A stretch of 64,000 nucleotides of DNA from Plasmopara viticola (taxonomy: Eukaryota > Oomycota > Peronosporomycetes > Peronosporales > Peronosporaceae), in contig MBPM02000004.1 of assembly GCA_001695595.3 (NCBI GenBank), positions 1,426,001-1,490,000 of the forward strand. The letters run 5' to 3'. Shown here one piece after another: positions 34,998 to 47,070 of the stretch. Under the pieces are notes generated by a model. That model had not been told where the DNA came from and did no database searches. It saw nothing but the letters and a program-made list of their open reading frames with translations. Within the stretch, counting starts at the first letter, position 1. The number at the start of each line of letters is the position of its first letter. The position numbers and the translations under genes were made by a program.

Positions 34998-36259
34998 ACG
35001 ATACCAAGTCGGTCATTGATGGTGCTGCCAACACCAGTACCGCAATCTGGACGGAAGCTGAGCGAGTCGAAAACATTCGAAATATTGTGAGCGCTCTTAA
35101 GCAGCATGCACGTCAGACGCAAGGTTTAGTGACACAAGTCCTCGAGGCAGAGGGCTATCAGCTTCAAAGCAACTGGATAAGCAACACGATTGAAGTGGAA
35201 GATTGTCCTTTAAATCTTATTCAGCAGATATCCGGTCTGCTGTCGGTAAAGGAAATTGTCTATGACATCATCGTCAATCGGGATTCAACCAAGTGTGCGG
35301 CTGACTTAGCAAATGACACTGTTTCAGCTGAATGGGGTGTCACGAAAATCAACGCACCCAATGTGTGGTCTTCAAGCAACATTGGTCAAAATGTCGTCGT
35401 TGGAAACATCGATTCAGGGGTGCGCAGCAGTCATGAGAGTCTGGTAACCAATTGGGTCGGTTCGCACGGATGGTATGATCCGAGACGAAAGACGGCAACC
35501 CCTTTTGATGAAAGCGGCCACGGAACGCATACAATAGCCACGGCTGTAGGAGGCAAAGGAGTGGGCGTTGCACCTGGTGCCCAGTGGATGGCTTGCAAGG
35601 GTTGTGGAATGAGAAGTTGCTCGCTATCTCTTTTAAATGCTTGTGCGCAGTTCATGTTGTGTCCGACAGACGCGAACGGCAACAACTGTGACCCGGCCAA
35701 GGCTCCACATATTGTGAGCAATAGCTGGGGAGGCGGCCAAGATCCAACCTACTTCCAGTCCAGTCTAGATGCTTGGCATGCTGCTCGTATCATTCCAGTA
35801 TTTTCAGCCGGTAATGCAGGCAGTGGGGGATGTGGTTCAGTCGCATCTCCGAGTGATTCGCCTAAAGTTTTTGCGGTTGGAGCAACCGACAGAAATGACG
35901 TCTTAGCCCCGTTTAGCAGTCTCGGCCCGGCTGTAAATGGTCGTGTAAAGCCCGATTTTGCTGGTCCTGGAGTAAACATTCGTTCGGCTTGGAATGGCAA
36001 CGATTCCGAGTACAGGAGAATTTCGGGAACGAGTATGGCTGCGCCTCATCTCGCTGGTACAATTGCGTTGGTCTTAAGTGCACGTCCTGGTTTGAGTTTC
36101 GACGCTGTCAAGACGGTACTGATAAATTCGACGGACCAGAACTTGCCAAAAGCTGCCTTGACATGTGGTGGGACACCAGACACGGTATTTCCAAACAATC
36201 AATACGGTTACGGTCGAATTAATGCAGAAAAAGTTGTAAACGCTGCTCTTGCGATCTGA

Positions 36260-36775
36260 GAGATCTTTGGCATCGTCATGTATGTATAGATATTGCTTAG
36301 TTGATTAACCCGGTCATAATGTGTAGAATGCAATGTGCTGTTCTTATCTAAACAAAAAATGCAATGCAAGTATGAATGTTCTTCGCCTTGCTTTGGTTTT
36401 TTTAATTCGTCTTCATTTGATTCATTCGTTTGACCAACTCGTGGTGGCAATGAAAACAAAGCCAATTTGAATGAGGTTGAAGGCTGTAAAGAACACCTTC
36501 AAACAAGAAAAATCCTCTTAGATAAGAAATGCGGAGGCTTTATATCTCTTGCCATTTAGACTTTATGCTTTGAAATTGAAAAGATTGAATAAAAATGATA
36601 TCAATTGTACCAAGGACGTATAGTGACAATGGCATATCACCATGCGATGCTTTAGAGTTATTAGCCAAAGACATTTTCAGATCTTAGAAATAGGGGGGAA
36701 TCCTGCGTGTAAGAGTAGTGCAAAGGATCGTTGTAGAATAATACTTACGAGCGCAACAAAAAGTTCAGGAAATAC
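36260..36775. repeat. Tandem-unit spacer 6, left fragment
   Basis: Standard spacer for about 515 bp after the copy 6 stop, then ends abruptly at AGGAAATAC against the left LTR of element C. The next 490 bp of a normal spacer are absent. Confidence 0.8.
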
Positions 36776-36955
36776 TGTAACGGCCTCTGATTGGGTGTCC
36801 CACAGTATGTGTCAACTTGACATATAAGAGAATCGGTCACATTCTAGAATATCGAGACAGAAGAACACGTGGCTACAAGTGAGTAAGAGCCTATAGTTTG
36901 CTTTATTCCTATGAATTTACTTTCCATTTTGCACTGCGACAATCACATTGTTATA
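36776..36955 (+). repeat. 5' LTR of element C
   Basis: 180 bp. Contains the near-palindrome TGTCAACTTGACA. Followed directly by GGTTATGAGCCCA, a primer-site-like string. Confidence 0.85.
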
Positions 36956-36959
36956 GGTT

Positions 36960-39900
36960 ATGAGCCCAATAACGAACCCGAACGAGATCCTCAGCGACGA
37001 CAACTACTTCCTGTGGGAGTTTAACGCCCGCATGGCATTGGCCAGGAAGGACCTCCTCGACCATCTCGAGGTGAAGCCAGAAGACGCAGTGAACGCCCTC
37101 GCCCAATGAAAAGCCGCCGATGTGTAGGCGATGGCTGTGGTGTCGAAGCTGTTGAGTGGTGTCGAAGCTGTTGAGTCCAACGTACCAGATGATGGTGAGA
37201 GAAGCCAATTCTGCATGGGAAGCATGGCAAATTCTGAGTGCATTTTTCATGAAGCAGAGTCTGCACAACCGTGTGCAGCTGCGCAAGCAACTCCACGAGT
37301 TCGCGATGGCCAGTGGTAAAGGTCTCATGGAGCATCTGGTGCAGTTCGATGAATTGTGTGCGAAGTTGGCTGCGGTTGGTGACGCTCTGCCTGAAGAGGA
37401 GAAGCTGGTGATCCTCCTTGGTAGTGTGCCAAGTAAGTACGACGCGATGATGCGACGCATCGAAGCGCGCGACCGTGTGACACTTCTGGATGCAAAAGAG
37501 ATGCTCCGACGCGAATATGAGATGATTTAGAAACGCGAGGTGAAGGAGCAAGCATTCAAGGCGACGGTGAGTGATATTGGTGGAAGGTTCCAAAATGGGC
37601 GTGGAGGCCGACGTGGACGAAATGCCAAGGGACACGGACGCAAAGGGCATAATGGTGGTGACAAGAAGGAGTTCAAGGGCCGATGCTATGAATGCCACGA
37701 AGCTGGCCACAAGAAACAAGATTGCCCGCGGCTGAAGGGCAATGCCGGAGGTTCGGAGTTCGCGTTCTCCGCTATGACCGCTGGTGGTGAGCGATCGTCC
37801 ACCTGGCTCCTTGATAGTGGAGCCAGCTCGCATATGACTACGGATCGGAATGATTTTTCGGAATACCGCCCGCATACAGAACCAATCGAGATCATGGTGG
37901 CAAATGGTCGGCGAGTTGCCTCCAAGGTATGGGTACCGTGCGAGTTAACTTTACCGGAGGCGTGCGGGCGAAGTTGACGGATGTTCTCCACGTTCAGAAA
38001 TTGGACCGAAAGCTACTGTCGGTTCCTGCACTCATGTCAAGAATCTCGCTGTGCAATTCGACAAGACCGGTGCCTCCATTTCGCAGAATGGCCGTGTTGT
38101 TGTTCGAGTTCTCGGATTGGGACACTGTACGCGTGTGAACTAAAGTACAGAACGGAAGGCAACGCGTATACGGCATTTGATGGTGAGTCAAGTGATAAAG
38201 CCTACGAAGTCATGCACGCGCGCCTGGGGCACGTCTCCGATACCAAGCTAAAAATAATTGCTCGCGCGTGCGATGGTGTCCCCCCTATGGCTTTGTCTCA
38301 ATCGGATGGTGGTGTTTGCGGTGGCTGTGCGCAAGGAAAAATGACCACGAGCTCGTACGCGCACCAATCGGGTAGCGAGATAAAGACAGGTCGCCCATTC
38401 GAGATTGTGCACACGGATGTGATGGGGCCAATTAAACCGAAGTCCAAGGGTGGTGCGGTATACATCGTGGTCTTCGTGGACGACTTCAGCCGAGTGGTGT
38501 TCATCAACTTCATCAAGCAGAAGTCTCAAGTGTTCGATTGCTTCAAGGCATTCTGCACTCAGGTTAAGGTGCAACACGGCTGCAAGGTGATGTGTGTTCG
38601 TAGTGACAACGGTGGTGAATATGTGAGCAAGCGCTTAAGCGTCCAAAGGGATCATTCACCAGACGAGTGCGCCATACAGCCCCCAGCAAAATGGGACCGC
38701 TGAGCGTATGAACCGGACACTAGCTGACATGGCCCGATCGATGCTACACTACATGCAAGTGGACCGTGTGTGGTGGGCTGAAGCGTTTCGGACTGCAGCT
38801 TACCTCGTCAACCGTATCCCGAATACTGCGCGACCGGATCAGAGCCCCCTCAAAGTATTCACCGGAAAGCGCCAGTCACTCGAAGATCTTCGTGTATTTG
38901 GTGCTCGCGGCTTCGTGCATGTTGACAAGCCAAACGTAGGCAAACTTGATCCTCGAGCTCACCGTTGCCTCTTCCTTGGATACGCTGATGGTTCGAAAGC
39001 GTATCGTGTGTGGGATTACGACGACGAGCGCATCGTGATTTCGCGATCGGTGCATCTGAATGAGCGACCACCAGACACGTTCCATGCCGTCAGTGATGAC
39101 TCAAGTTGCTCTCCTTGGGTGGTTAGCATCAATGATCACGATTCCGTGAGTTATATTCCGCCACCGCGACCAGTGAATGAGAACGACCATGATGCAACTG
39201 CGGATGTCGACGATGCCGCCGACGTTGAAATGGAAGAAGTGCCCCCTACACATGCTCAAATCTCACCCGTTCCTACTGATGCTTTGGACAGGGGGAGTAA
39301 CAGCCAGATGCAAGTTGTCCAGCGCATCAGTCCTGCCACTGCTACCGAAGATCAGCAGATGCAGCTCGCCCAGCGTCCTGATTGCGATATCGTCCCGCAC
39401 TCACAACATCCAAGTCGGTCGATCGATCGCTCCGCCATGGTCCAACATCTCAACCCGAGCCTTGACCTCGTCCGTGCTGCCGGATCTGATCCGTGCGCAC
39501 CGTCAGCAATAATCCCTCATGGTGAAGGTGTTGGCGTCGGCGTCGATGCATTAGAGAATCGCATCGTGTTCAGTGGTGGTTCCATTCGCGTTCGGTCGAT
39601 CACGTATGAACAACCGCGTCTACTGACTGATGGAGATATGCCTTTGCATCTTGGTGGCGCTGAAAATGACGATGAGCCAGAACCAGAAAGCAAGCGACCA
39701 CGCCTGGATGAGTACGAAATTGCGTTGGCGGTGTCTGAGCTGCCTACATCATACGCTGAAGCAATGGCGGCCCCTGACGCTCCACAATGGAAGGAAGCTA
39801 TTCGTGCTGAGATTCGGTCGCATGTGCGGAGCCACACGTGGGACATGGTGCGACGACCTCAAGGAAACAAGGTGATCGGATGCAAATGGATATTCGCGAA

Positions 39901-41269
39901 GAAGTACGACGAGAATGGAGCGGTAAAGCGATAAAAGGCACGTCTGGTCGCTCGAGGTTTCCTCCAGACTCGCGGCATAGACTATACCCACACATACTTA
40001 CCAGTGGCAAGCATGAACACGATCCGGGTCTTTCTCGCATTGTGCTGCTCTCGACGCCTCATGATTCGCCAGTTTGATATTGAGACCGCATTTCTAAATG
40101 GAAAGCTTGACGAAACAGTGTTTATGAATCCCCCTGAAGGAGTGAATGTGGCGCCGGAATTGGTTTGCAGACTCAGCCGCAGCCTCTATGGACTCAAGCA
40201 AGCTGCAGCTGTGTGGCACCGCACCATCCGCGACGTGTTCAAGCGTCTCGGTTTCAATCAGTGTCGAGCTGATCCTTGTCTCTTCGTTCGACAAGATGAA
40301 AGTGACCCAGCGGCCGCGGTTTTTGTGGTGCTCTACGTGGACGATCTACTTGTTGGCTGCAAAACAGAGGAGCAAGCGCGATCCGTGTGTACTGGTCTCG
40401 CGTCGCACTTCGCGGTCAAATCACTCGGTGATGCTCGTTTCGTTCTCGGGATGGAAGTACTTCACGATCGGAAACGTGGTGAAATGGTGGTGAAGCAATC
40501 TCAGTTTATAACCAAGTTGCTCGAGCGTTTTGGTCAAGTATCTGCTCATGGTGTCCGCAACCCAATGGTAATTGGTCAAGATCTCAGCCCATCCGACAAG
40601 CACGGTGTATGCACAGACAAAATTAAGTACCGCGAACTAATCGGATCAATGCTGTACGTTGCCAATGCCACACGTCCCGACATTGGCTACGTGCTGTCGA
40701 TACTCTCTCAGTACCTCGATACGCCGCGTGAGATGCATTGGAATGCTGCGCTACGTGTACTTCGCTACCTCAAGGCCACTGATTCGATCGGCATCCACTA
40801 CACGGCAAAGGGCAAGAATATCGTGACATACTGCGACGCGAACTGGGGTGGTGATAAGGAGACGCGACGCTCGACGTCTGGTGTGATGGTGAAGATGGCT
40901 GACGGTCCGGTCATCTACAAGAGCAAGCGCCAAGCGACCGTCGCATTATCAACTGCTGAAGCCGAGTACATGGCTTTCGCACTTACCGCTCAAGAAGTAC
41001 TGTGGCTGCGTTTCCTCCTCACAGAGATGGGTGTAAACATGTCGAGTGCGTCGACGATCTACATGGACAACCAGTCGGCGATTAGTATGGCAACTAACCA
41101 CGGATACACCCCACGCGCCAAGCACATCGACCTCCGAGCTCACTTCGTCCGTGACTACGTCGAAAAGGGCACCATCAAGGTGGAGTACGTACCGTCAGAG
41201 TCTCAGCTGGCGGATATGTTAACGAAGGCCATTCCGACGCCACGCTTTGTAGAGTTTCGTGACGCATGA
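36960..41269 (+). pseudogene. gag-pol polyprotein gene of element C, multiply broken
   Basis: The ATG at 36960 lies within the primer-site-like GGTTATGAGCCC. Lesions by comparison with E and by frame: TGA at 37107, TAG at 37125, a 19-bp tandem duplication near 37140-37175, TAG at 37528 (CAG in E), single-base losses near 37925, 38040 and 38105, an 11-bp loss near 38636, and TAA at 39932 (TAC in E). Motifs remain: knuckle CYECHEAGHKKQDCP, protease WLLDSGASSHMT, integrase HTDVMGPIKPKSKGG and RSDNGGEYVS, reverse transcriptase TAFLNGK and YVDDLLV, RNase H CDANWGGDK and STAEAEYMAF. It cannot encode a working polyprotein. Confidence 0.88.
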
Positions 41270-41299
41270 GGACTTGTGGACTGTCAAGTTGAGGGGGAG

Positions 41300-41478
41300 T
41301 GTAACGACCTCTAGTTGGGTGTCCCACAGTATGTGTCAACTTGACATATAAGAGAAAAGTCACATTGTAAAATATCGAGACAGAAGAACACGTGGCTACA
41401 AGTGAGTAAGAGCCGAAAATTTGCTTTATTCCTATACCTTTACTTTCCAGTCTGCTCTGCGACAATGAAACTGTCATA
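41300..41478 (+). repeat. 3' LTR of element C
   Basis: 179 bp, preceded by GAGGGGGAG (polypurine tract). Identical by eye to the 3' LTR of element E at 60357-60535. Confidence 0.88.
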
Positions 41479-42365
41479 GTGCCGATGGTATTATGGTTTA
41501 AAGTGTTATATTTGCTGTTGCCCTGAGAAACAAGCTATGAATCACCGACTAGATGGACGTTTCTCTTGAATGCTTATTTTGATGACTAGATATAAGGAAA
41601 TACCCTTAGAAAATACGATCAGGCATGCGCTTTCGCTCTCTACTTTCTAGGGCGAGGCCATTGCTATCCTAGCTGATTAGATCTAAATGCTCAGTACCAT
41701 CAATTTAAATAATGATGAACATTGTACGCACTACCCGACTTTTTCCGGCAATAAGCAAACCAATTCGAAATACTATCGCCAGTCCCATTGCTACACGAAA
41801 TCATTGGAATTAATTTAATATTTTTGAAATTTGATTTAAGCAAAGACGTTTTGAATTTACATCAAAGTCAAGAACAATGGTTTCAGCCAGATCTGAGCCA
41901 ACACTCACTTTTGAGGGCTATGCACTGAGATGTTGCAATCCTTTGAATCAACTGAGCTTCTGAGCATCCTTATCGACAAGCGTGCGAAACGGCAATAACA
42001 TTTGACGAGAGCAAAAGAATGATGTATGGTGAAAAAAAGTGAGAATGTGTTATTGTACTCCGAAAAGCTCAGAACAAGCTGCAAAATCTTCTTGGTTATT
42101 AGCTACGTACGCTAGCTTTTTTTCCAGCGTAAGGTTATCGAAAGGCTCACCACACCACAAGCGAGCATTTTGGAGGAAGAAGTCACCTTTTGACACCACA
42201 AATAACTCGGCGACGCATGTACAAGCCAATGCATCGATGATATTTTCAGCCCGCATTGTTGCCTGCGTACTTCATCATTCCTAAAGTGTCCCTTTCAGCT
42301 TCTAGTAAGCATTCCAATCGACTCAATCCGACTAAACTTTCAAGGCACGCAACAAGTCACATATC
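41479..42365. repeat. Tandem-unit spacer 6, right fragment
   Basis: Starts GTGCCGATGG and continues to copy 7. Nearly identical to 60536-61424, including private variants such as GATGGTATTATGG and CTTTTTCCGGC, so this part was duplicated with the 3' end of the element. Confidence 0.8.
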
Positions 42366-43819
42366 ATAGTGCGGCGTGGTTTTGTTCCGTTTGTGATGGT
42401 CTTCGCCACGCACATGTTTGACGTGTCGGGAGTCCAGACGGGATTGATTTCTGATGTAGTGGATTCTATCACGGGTGTGACACCGAAGCTGGTGTCGCCG
42501 CTGGTCAAGGTTGTGAGCAATTCGTATGACCCGCACCGCTACGTTATCGTCATGAATGAAGATACCAAGTCGGTTATTGATGCTGCTGCCAACACCAGTA
42601 CCGCAATCTGGACGGAAGCTGAGCGAGTCGAAAACATTCGAAATATTGTGAGCGCTCTTAAGCAGCATGCACGTCAGACGCAAGGTCCAGTGACACAAGT
42701 CCTCGAGGCAGAGGGCTATCAGTTTCAAAGCAACTGGATAAGCAACACGATTGAAGTGGAAGATTGTCCTTTAAATCTTGTTCAGCAGATATCCGGTCTG
42801 CTGTCGGTAAAGGAAATTGTCTATGATATCATCGTCAATCAAGATCTGACTAAGCTTGCGGCTGAATTAGCAAATGACACTGTTTCAGCTGAATGGGGTG
42901 TCACGAAAATCAACGCACCCAATGTGTGGTCTTCAAGCAACATTGGTCAAAATGTCGTCGTTGGAAACATCGATTCAGGGGTGCGCAGCAGTCATGAGAG
43001 TCTGGCAACCAATTGGGTCGGTTCGCACGGATGGTATGATCCGAGACGAAAGACGGCAACCCCTTTTGATGAAAGCGGCCACGGAACGCATACAATGGCC
43101 ACGGCTGTAGGAGGCAAAGGAGTGGGGGTTGCACCTGGTGCCCAGTGGATGGCTTGCAAGGGTAGTGGAATGAGAAGTTGCTCGCTATCTCTTTTAAATG
43201 CTTGTGCGCAGTTCATGTTGTGTCCGACAGACGCGAACGGCAACAACTGTGACCCGGCCAAGGCTCCACATATTGTGAGCAATAGCTGGGGAGGCGGCCA
43301 AGATCCAACCTACTTCCAGTCCAGTCTAGATGCTTGGCATGCTGCTCGTATCATTCCAGTATTTTCAGCCGGTAATGCAGGCAGTGGGGGTGTGGTTCAG
43401 TCGCATCTCCGAGTGATTCGCCTAAAGTTTTTGCGGTTGGAGCAACCGACAGAAATGACGTCTTAGCCCCGTTTAGCAGTCTCGGTCCGGCTGTAAATGG
43501 TCGTGTAAAGCCCGATTTTGCTGGTCCTGGAGTAAACATTCGTTCGGCTTGGAATGGCAACGATTCCGAGTACAGGAGAATTTCGGGAACGAGTATGGCT
43601 GCGCCTCATCTCGCTGGTACAATTGCGTTGGTCTTAAGTGCACGTCCTGGTTTGAGTTTCGACGCTGTCAAGACGGTACTGATAAATTCGACGGACCAGA
43701 ACTTGCCAAAAGCTGCCTTGACATGTGGTGGGACACCAGACACGGTATTTCCAAACAATCAATACGGTTACGGTCGCATTAATGCAGAAAAAGTTGTAAA
43801 CGCTGCTCTTGCGATCTGA
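42366..43819 (+). pseudogene. Subtilisin copy 7, start codon lost and frameshifted
   Basis: The position of the family ATG (42366-42368) reads ATA; the next codon is GTG. The G run at 43386-43390 has five G, not six, which shifts frame after GSGG as in copies 2 and 8. The 3' part (from 43595) still encodes GTSMAAPH in another frame. Other changes: FVMVFATHMF, VIDAAANT, and KGSG where other copies have KGCG (loss of a Cys that may pair in a disulphide). It shares MVFATHMF and VIDAAANT with copy 10. Confidence 0.87.
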
Positions 43820-45637
43820 GATCTTTGGCTTCGTCATGTATGTATAGATATTGCAGTAGTTGATTAACCCGGTCATAATGTGTAGAATGCAATGTGCTGT
43901 TCTTATTACAAGAAATGCAATGCAAGTATGAATTTTCTTCGCCTTTCTTTGGTTCTCTTATTCTGTCTTCATTTAGATTCGTTCGTTTGACCAACTCGTG
44001 GTGGCAATGAAAACAAAGCCAATTGGATGAGGTTGAAGGCTGTAAAGAACACCTTCAAACAAGAAAAATCCTCTTAGATAAGAAATGCGGAGGCTTTATA
44101 TCTCTTGCCGTTTAGACTTTATGCTTTGAAATTGAAGAAGATTGAATAAAAATGATATCAATTGTACCAAGGACGTATAGTGACAATGGCATATCACCAT
44201 GCGATGCTTTAGAGTTATTAGCCAAAGACGTTTTCAGATCTTAGAAATAGGGGGGAGTCCTGCGTGTAAGAGTAGTGCAAAGGATCGTTGTAGAATAATA
44301 CTTACGAGCGCAACAAAAAGTTCAGAAATTCAAGGGTCAGCTTGAAAGACAATCGTCTCACATAACGTATAGAAGAGCAGCAGAAAATAAATGAAAAACT
44401 CGAAATTGTTAATTTGTGTAGGCCGAAGCCGTCAACGAAGGCCAGATTCGTTACCACTTACAAGTCAAGGAGCAAGTGAGAAATCCGATATTTTAGATAT
44501 GCAGTTGTTGAGTGTAGTTTGCTTGAATCAAGGAAGCTGTAGTTGATATATAACCGATCTTTGAAGTAGCGTCGTGGGAATTTTTTCACTTACGTTGCAG
44601 TTGATAACTGTCTTACTCGGCCAACATATGCTAGTACCGCTAAGTCCAAAGTCGGTCAATTTTTTGAGAAAGAGTGAGTAGACTTTGCGGGTCGATTGAA
44701 AGAGCAGCAGAAATTAAATGAAAACCTCGAAATTGTTTCGAGTCTCCGTTACGGCGTTTGGCGTTTAGTCGTGTGTTTAAATCTTATTGGTTGTTTCCAT
44801 CTTGATTGACATCAGAGTCTTGTGCCGATGACATTCTTGTTTAAAGTCTTATATTTGCTGTTGCCTTGAGAAATAAGCTATGAATCATCGACTAGATGGA
44901 CGTTTCTCTAGATTGCTTATTTTGATAACTAGATATTAGGAAATGCTTTTAAAAATACGAGCAGGCATGCGCTTTCGCTCTCTACTTACTAGGGCGAGGT
45001 CGTTGCTATTCTAGCTGATTATATTGAAATGCTTAGTACCATCTATAAAATAATGATGAACATTGTACGCACCACCCGACTTTATCCGGCAATAAGCAAA
45101 CCAATCCGAAATACTATCGCCAGTCCCATTGCTACACGAAATCATTGGAATTAATTTAATATTTTTGAAATTTGAGATTTAAGCAAAATCGTTTTGAATT
45201 TACATCAAAGTCAAGAACAATGGTTTCAGCCAGATCTGAGCCAACACTCACTTTTGGGGCTATGCACTGAGATGTTGCAATCCTTTGAATCAACTGAGCT
45301 TCTGAGCATCCTTATCGACAAGCGTGCGAAACGGCAATAACATTTGACGAGAGCAAAAGAATGATGTATGGTGAAAAAAAGTGAGAATGTGTTATTGTAC
45401 TTCGAAAAGCTCAGAACAAGCTGCAAAATCTTCTTGGTTATTAGCTACGTACGCTAGCTTTTTTTCTAGCGTAAGGCTATCGAAAGGCTCACCACACCAC
45501 AAGCGAGCATTTTGGAGGAAGAAGTCACCTTTTGACACCACAAATAACTCGGCGACGCATGTACAAGATTGTTGCCTGCGTACTTCATCATTCCTAAAGA
45601 GCTTCTAGTAAGTTCCAATCGGGGCACGTCACATATC
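43820..45637. repeat. Tandem-unit spacer 7
   Basis: Standard spacer, but the last 70 bp or so before copy 8 carry several clean short deletions (see the finding at 45560-45670). Confidence 0.8.
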
Positions 45638-47070
45638 ATGGTGCGGCGTGGTTTTGTTCACGCACATTTTTGACGTGTCGGGAGTCCAGACGGGATTGAT
45701 TTCTGATGTAGTGGATTCTATCACGGGTGTGACACCGAAGCTGGTGTCGCCGCTGGTCAAGGTTGTGAGCAATTCGTATGACCCGCACCGCTACGTCATC
45801 GTCATGAATGACGATACCAAGTCGGTCATTGATGGTGCTGCCAACACCAGTACCGCAATCTGGACGGAAGCTGAGCGAGTCGAAAACATTCGAAATATTG
45901 TGAGCGCTCTTAAGCAGCATGCACGTCAGACGCAAGGTCCAGTGACACAAGTCCTCGAGGCAGAGGGCTATCAGTTTCAAAGCAACTGGATAAGCAACAC
46001 GATTGAAGTGGAAGATTGTCCTTTAAATCTTGTTCAGCAGATATCCGGTCTGCTGTCGGTAAAGGAAATTGTCTATGATATCATCGTCAATCAAGATTCG
46101 ACTAAGCTTGCGGCTGAATTAGCAAATGACACTGTTTCAGCTGAATGGGGTGTCACGAAAATCAACGCACCCAATGTGTGGTCTTCAAGCAACATTGGTC
46201 AAAATGTCGTCGTTGGAAACATCGATTCAGGGGTGCGCAGCAGTCATGAGAGTCTGGCAACCAATTGGGTCGGTTCGCACGGATGGTATGATCCGAGACG
46301 AAAGACGGCAACCCCTTTTGATGAAAGCGGCCACGGAACGCATACAATGGCCACGGCTGTAGGAGGCAAAGGAGTGGGGGTTGCACCTGGTGCCCAGTGG
46401 ATGGCTTGCAAGGGTTGTGGAATGAGAAGTTGCTCGCTATCTCTTTTAACTGCTTGTGCGCAGTTCATGTTGTGTCCGACAGACGCGAACGGCAACAACT
46501 GTGACCCGGCCAAGGCTCCACATATTGTGAGCAATAGCTGGGGAGGCGGCCAAGATCCAACCTACTTCCAGTCCAGTCTAGATGCTTGGCATGCTGCTCG
46601 TATCATTCCAGTATTTTCAGCCGGTAATGCAGGCAGTGGGGGTGTGGTTCAGTCGCATCTCCGAGTGATTCGCCTAAAGTTTTTGCGGTTGGAGCAACCG
46701 ACAGAAATGACGTCTTAGCCCCGTTTAGCAGTCTCGGCCGGCTGTAAATGGTCGTGTAAAGCCCGATTTTGCTGGTCCTGGAGTAAACATTCGTTCGGCT
46801 TGGAATGGCAACGATTCCGAGTACAGGAGAATTTCGGGAACGAGTATGGCTGCGCCTCATCTCGCTGGTACAATTGCGTTGGTCTTAAGTGCACGTCCTG
46901 GTTTGAGTTTCGACGCTGTCAAGACGGTACTGATAAATTCGACGGACCAGAACTTGCCAAAAGCTGCCTTGACATGTGGTGGGACACCAGACACGGTATT
47001 TCCAAACAATCAATACGGTTACGGTCGCATTAATGCAGAAAAAGTTGTAAACGCTGCTCTTGCGATCTGA
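45638..47070 (+). pseudogene. Subtilisin copy 8, signal-peptide deletion and two frameshifts
   Basis: ATG at 45638, then a 20-bp deletion at about 45658 removes the core of the signal peptide and shifts frame. A five-G run at 46638-46642 gives the same shift as in copies 2 and 7. A single-base loss near 46737 (CTCGGCCGG for CTCGGCCCGG) adds a third. Asp and His motifs sit in one frame, the Ser motif (from 46846) in another. Its upstream region is also heavily deleted, so it is likely both untranscribed and untranslatable. Confidence 0.88.

Larger units (their letters stand above)
30361..36259 (+). pseudogene. Subtilisin copy 6, intact except for a copia insertion
   Basis: The 5' part (30361-30558, 66 codons: signal peptide and start of the prodomain) is cut by element B. 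The 3' part resumes at 35003 and runs to 36259. Removing the element and one copy of the ACGAT duplication would leave a full 485-codon frame including the stop, with catalytic Asp, His, Asn and Ser codons all present, so the insertion is the only visible lesion. Element B runs antisense to the gene. Reading from the left, the frame stops within a few bases of the LTR. On the right side an open frame runs from the LTR into the protease but has no ATG. Confidence 0.9.
36776..41478 (+). mobile_element. Ty1/copia LTR retrotransposon C (family 2), mismatched flanks
   Basis: 4703 bp. Left LTR 36776-36955, right LTR 41300-41478, both starting TGTAACG and ending in ATA. The LTRs differ at about 20 positions by eye. 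There is no matching target duplication: the left flank is AATAC at one point of the spacer, and the right flank GTGCC is at a point about 490 bp further on. The right LTR and downstream DNA match those of element E. It is most likely a recombinant of two insertions. Confidence 0.88.

Noticed and set aside
34877..36259. A 460-codon frame running from the LTR of element B into copy 6, as a possible LTR-protease fusion gene
   Set aside because: It has no ATG before the protease domain, only GTG, and it lacks a signal peptide. The open LTR frame is probably chance.
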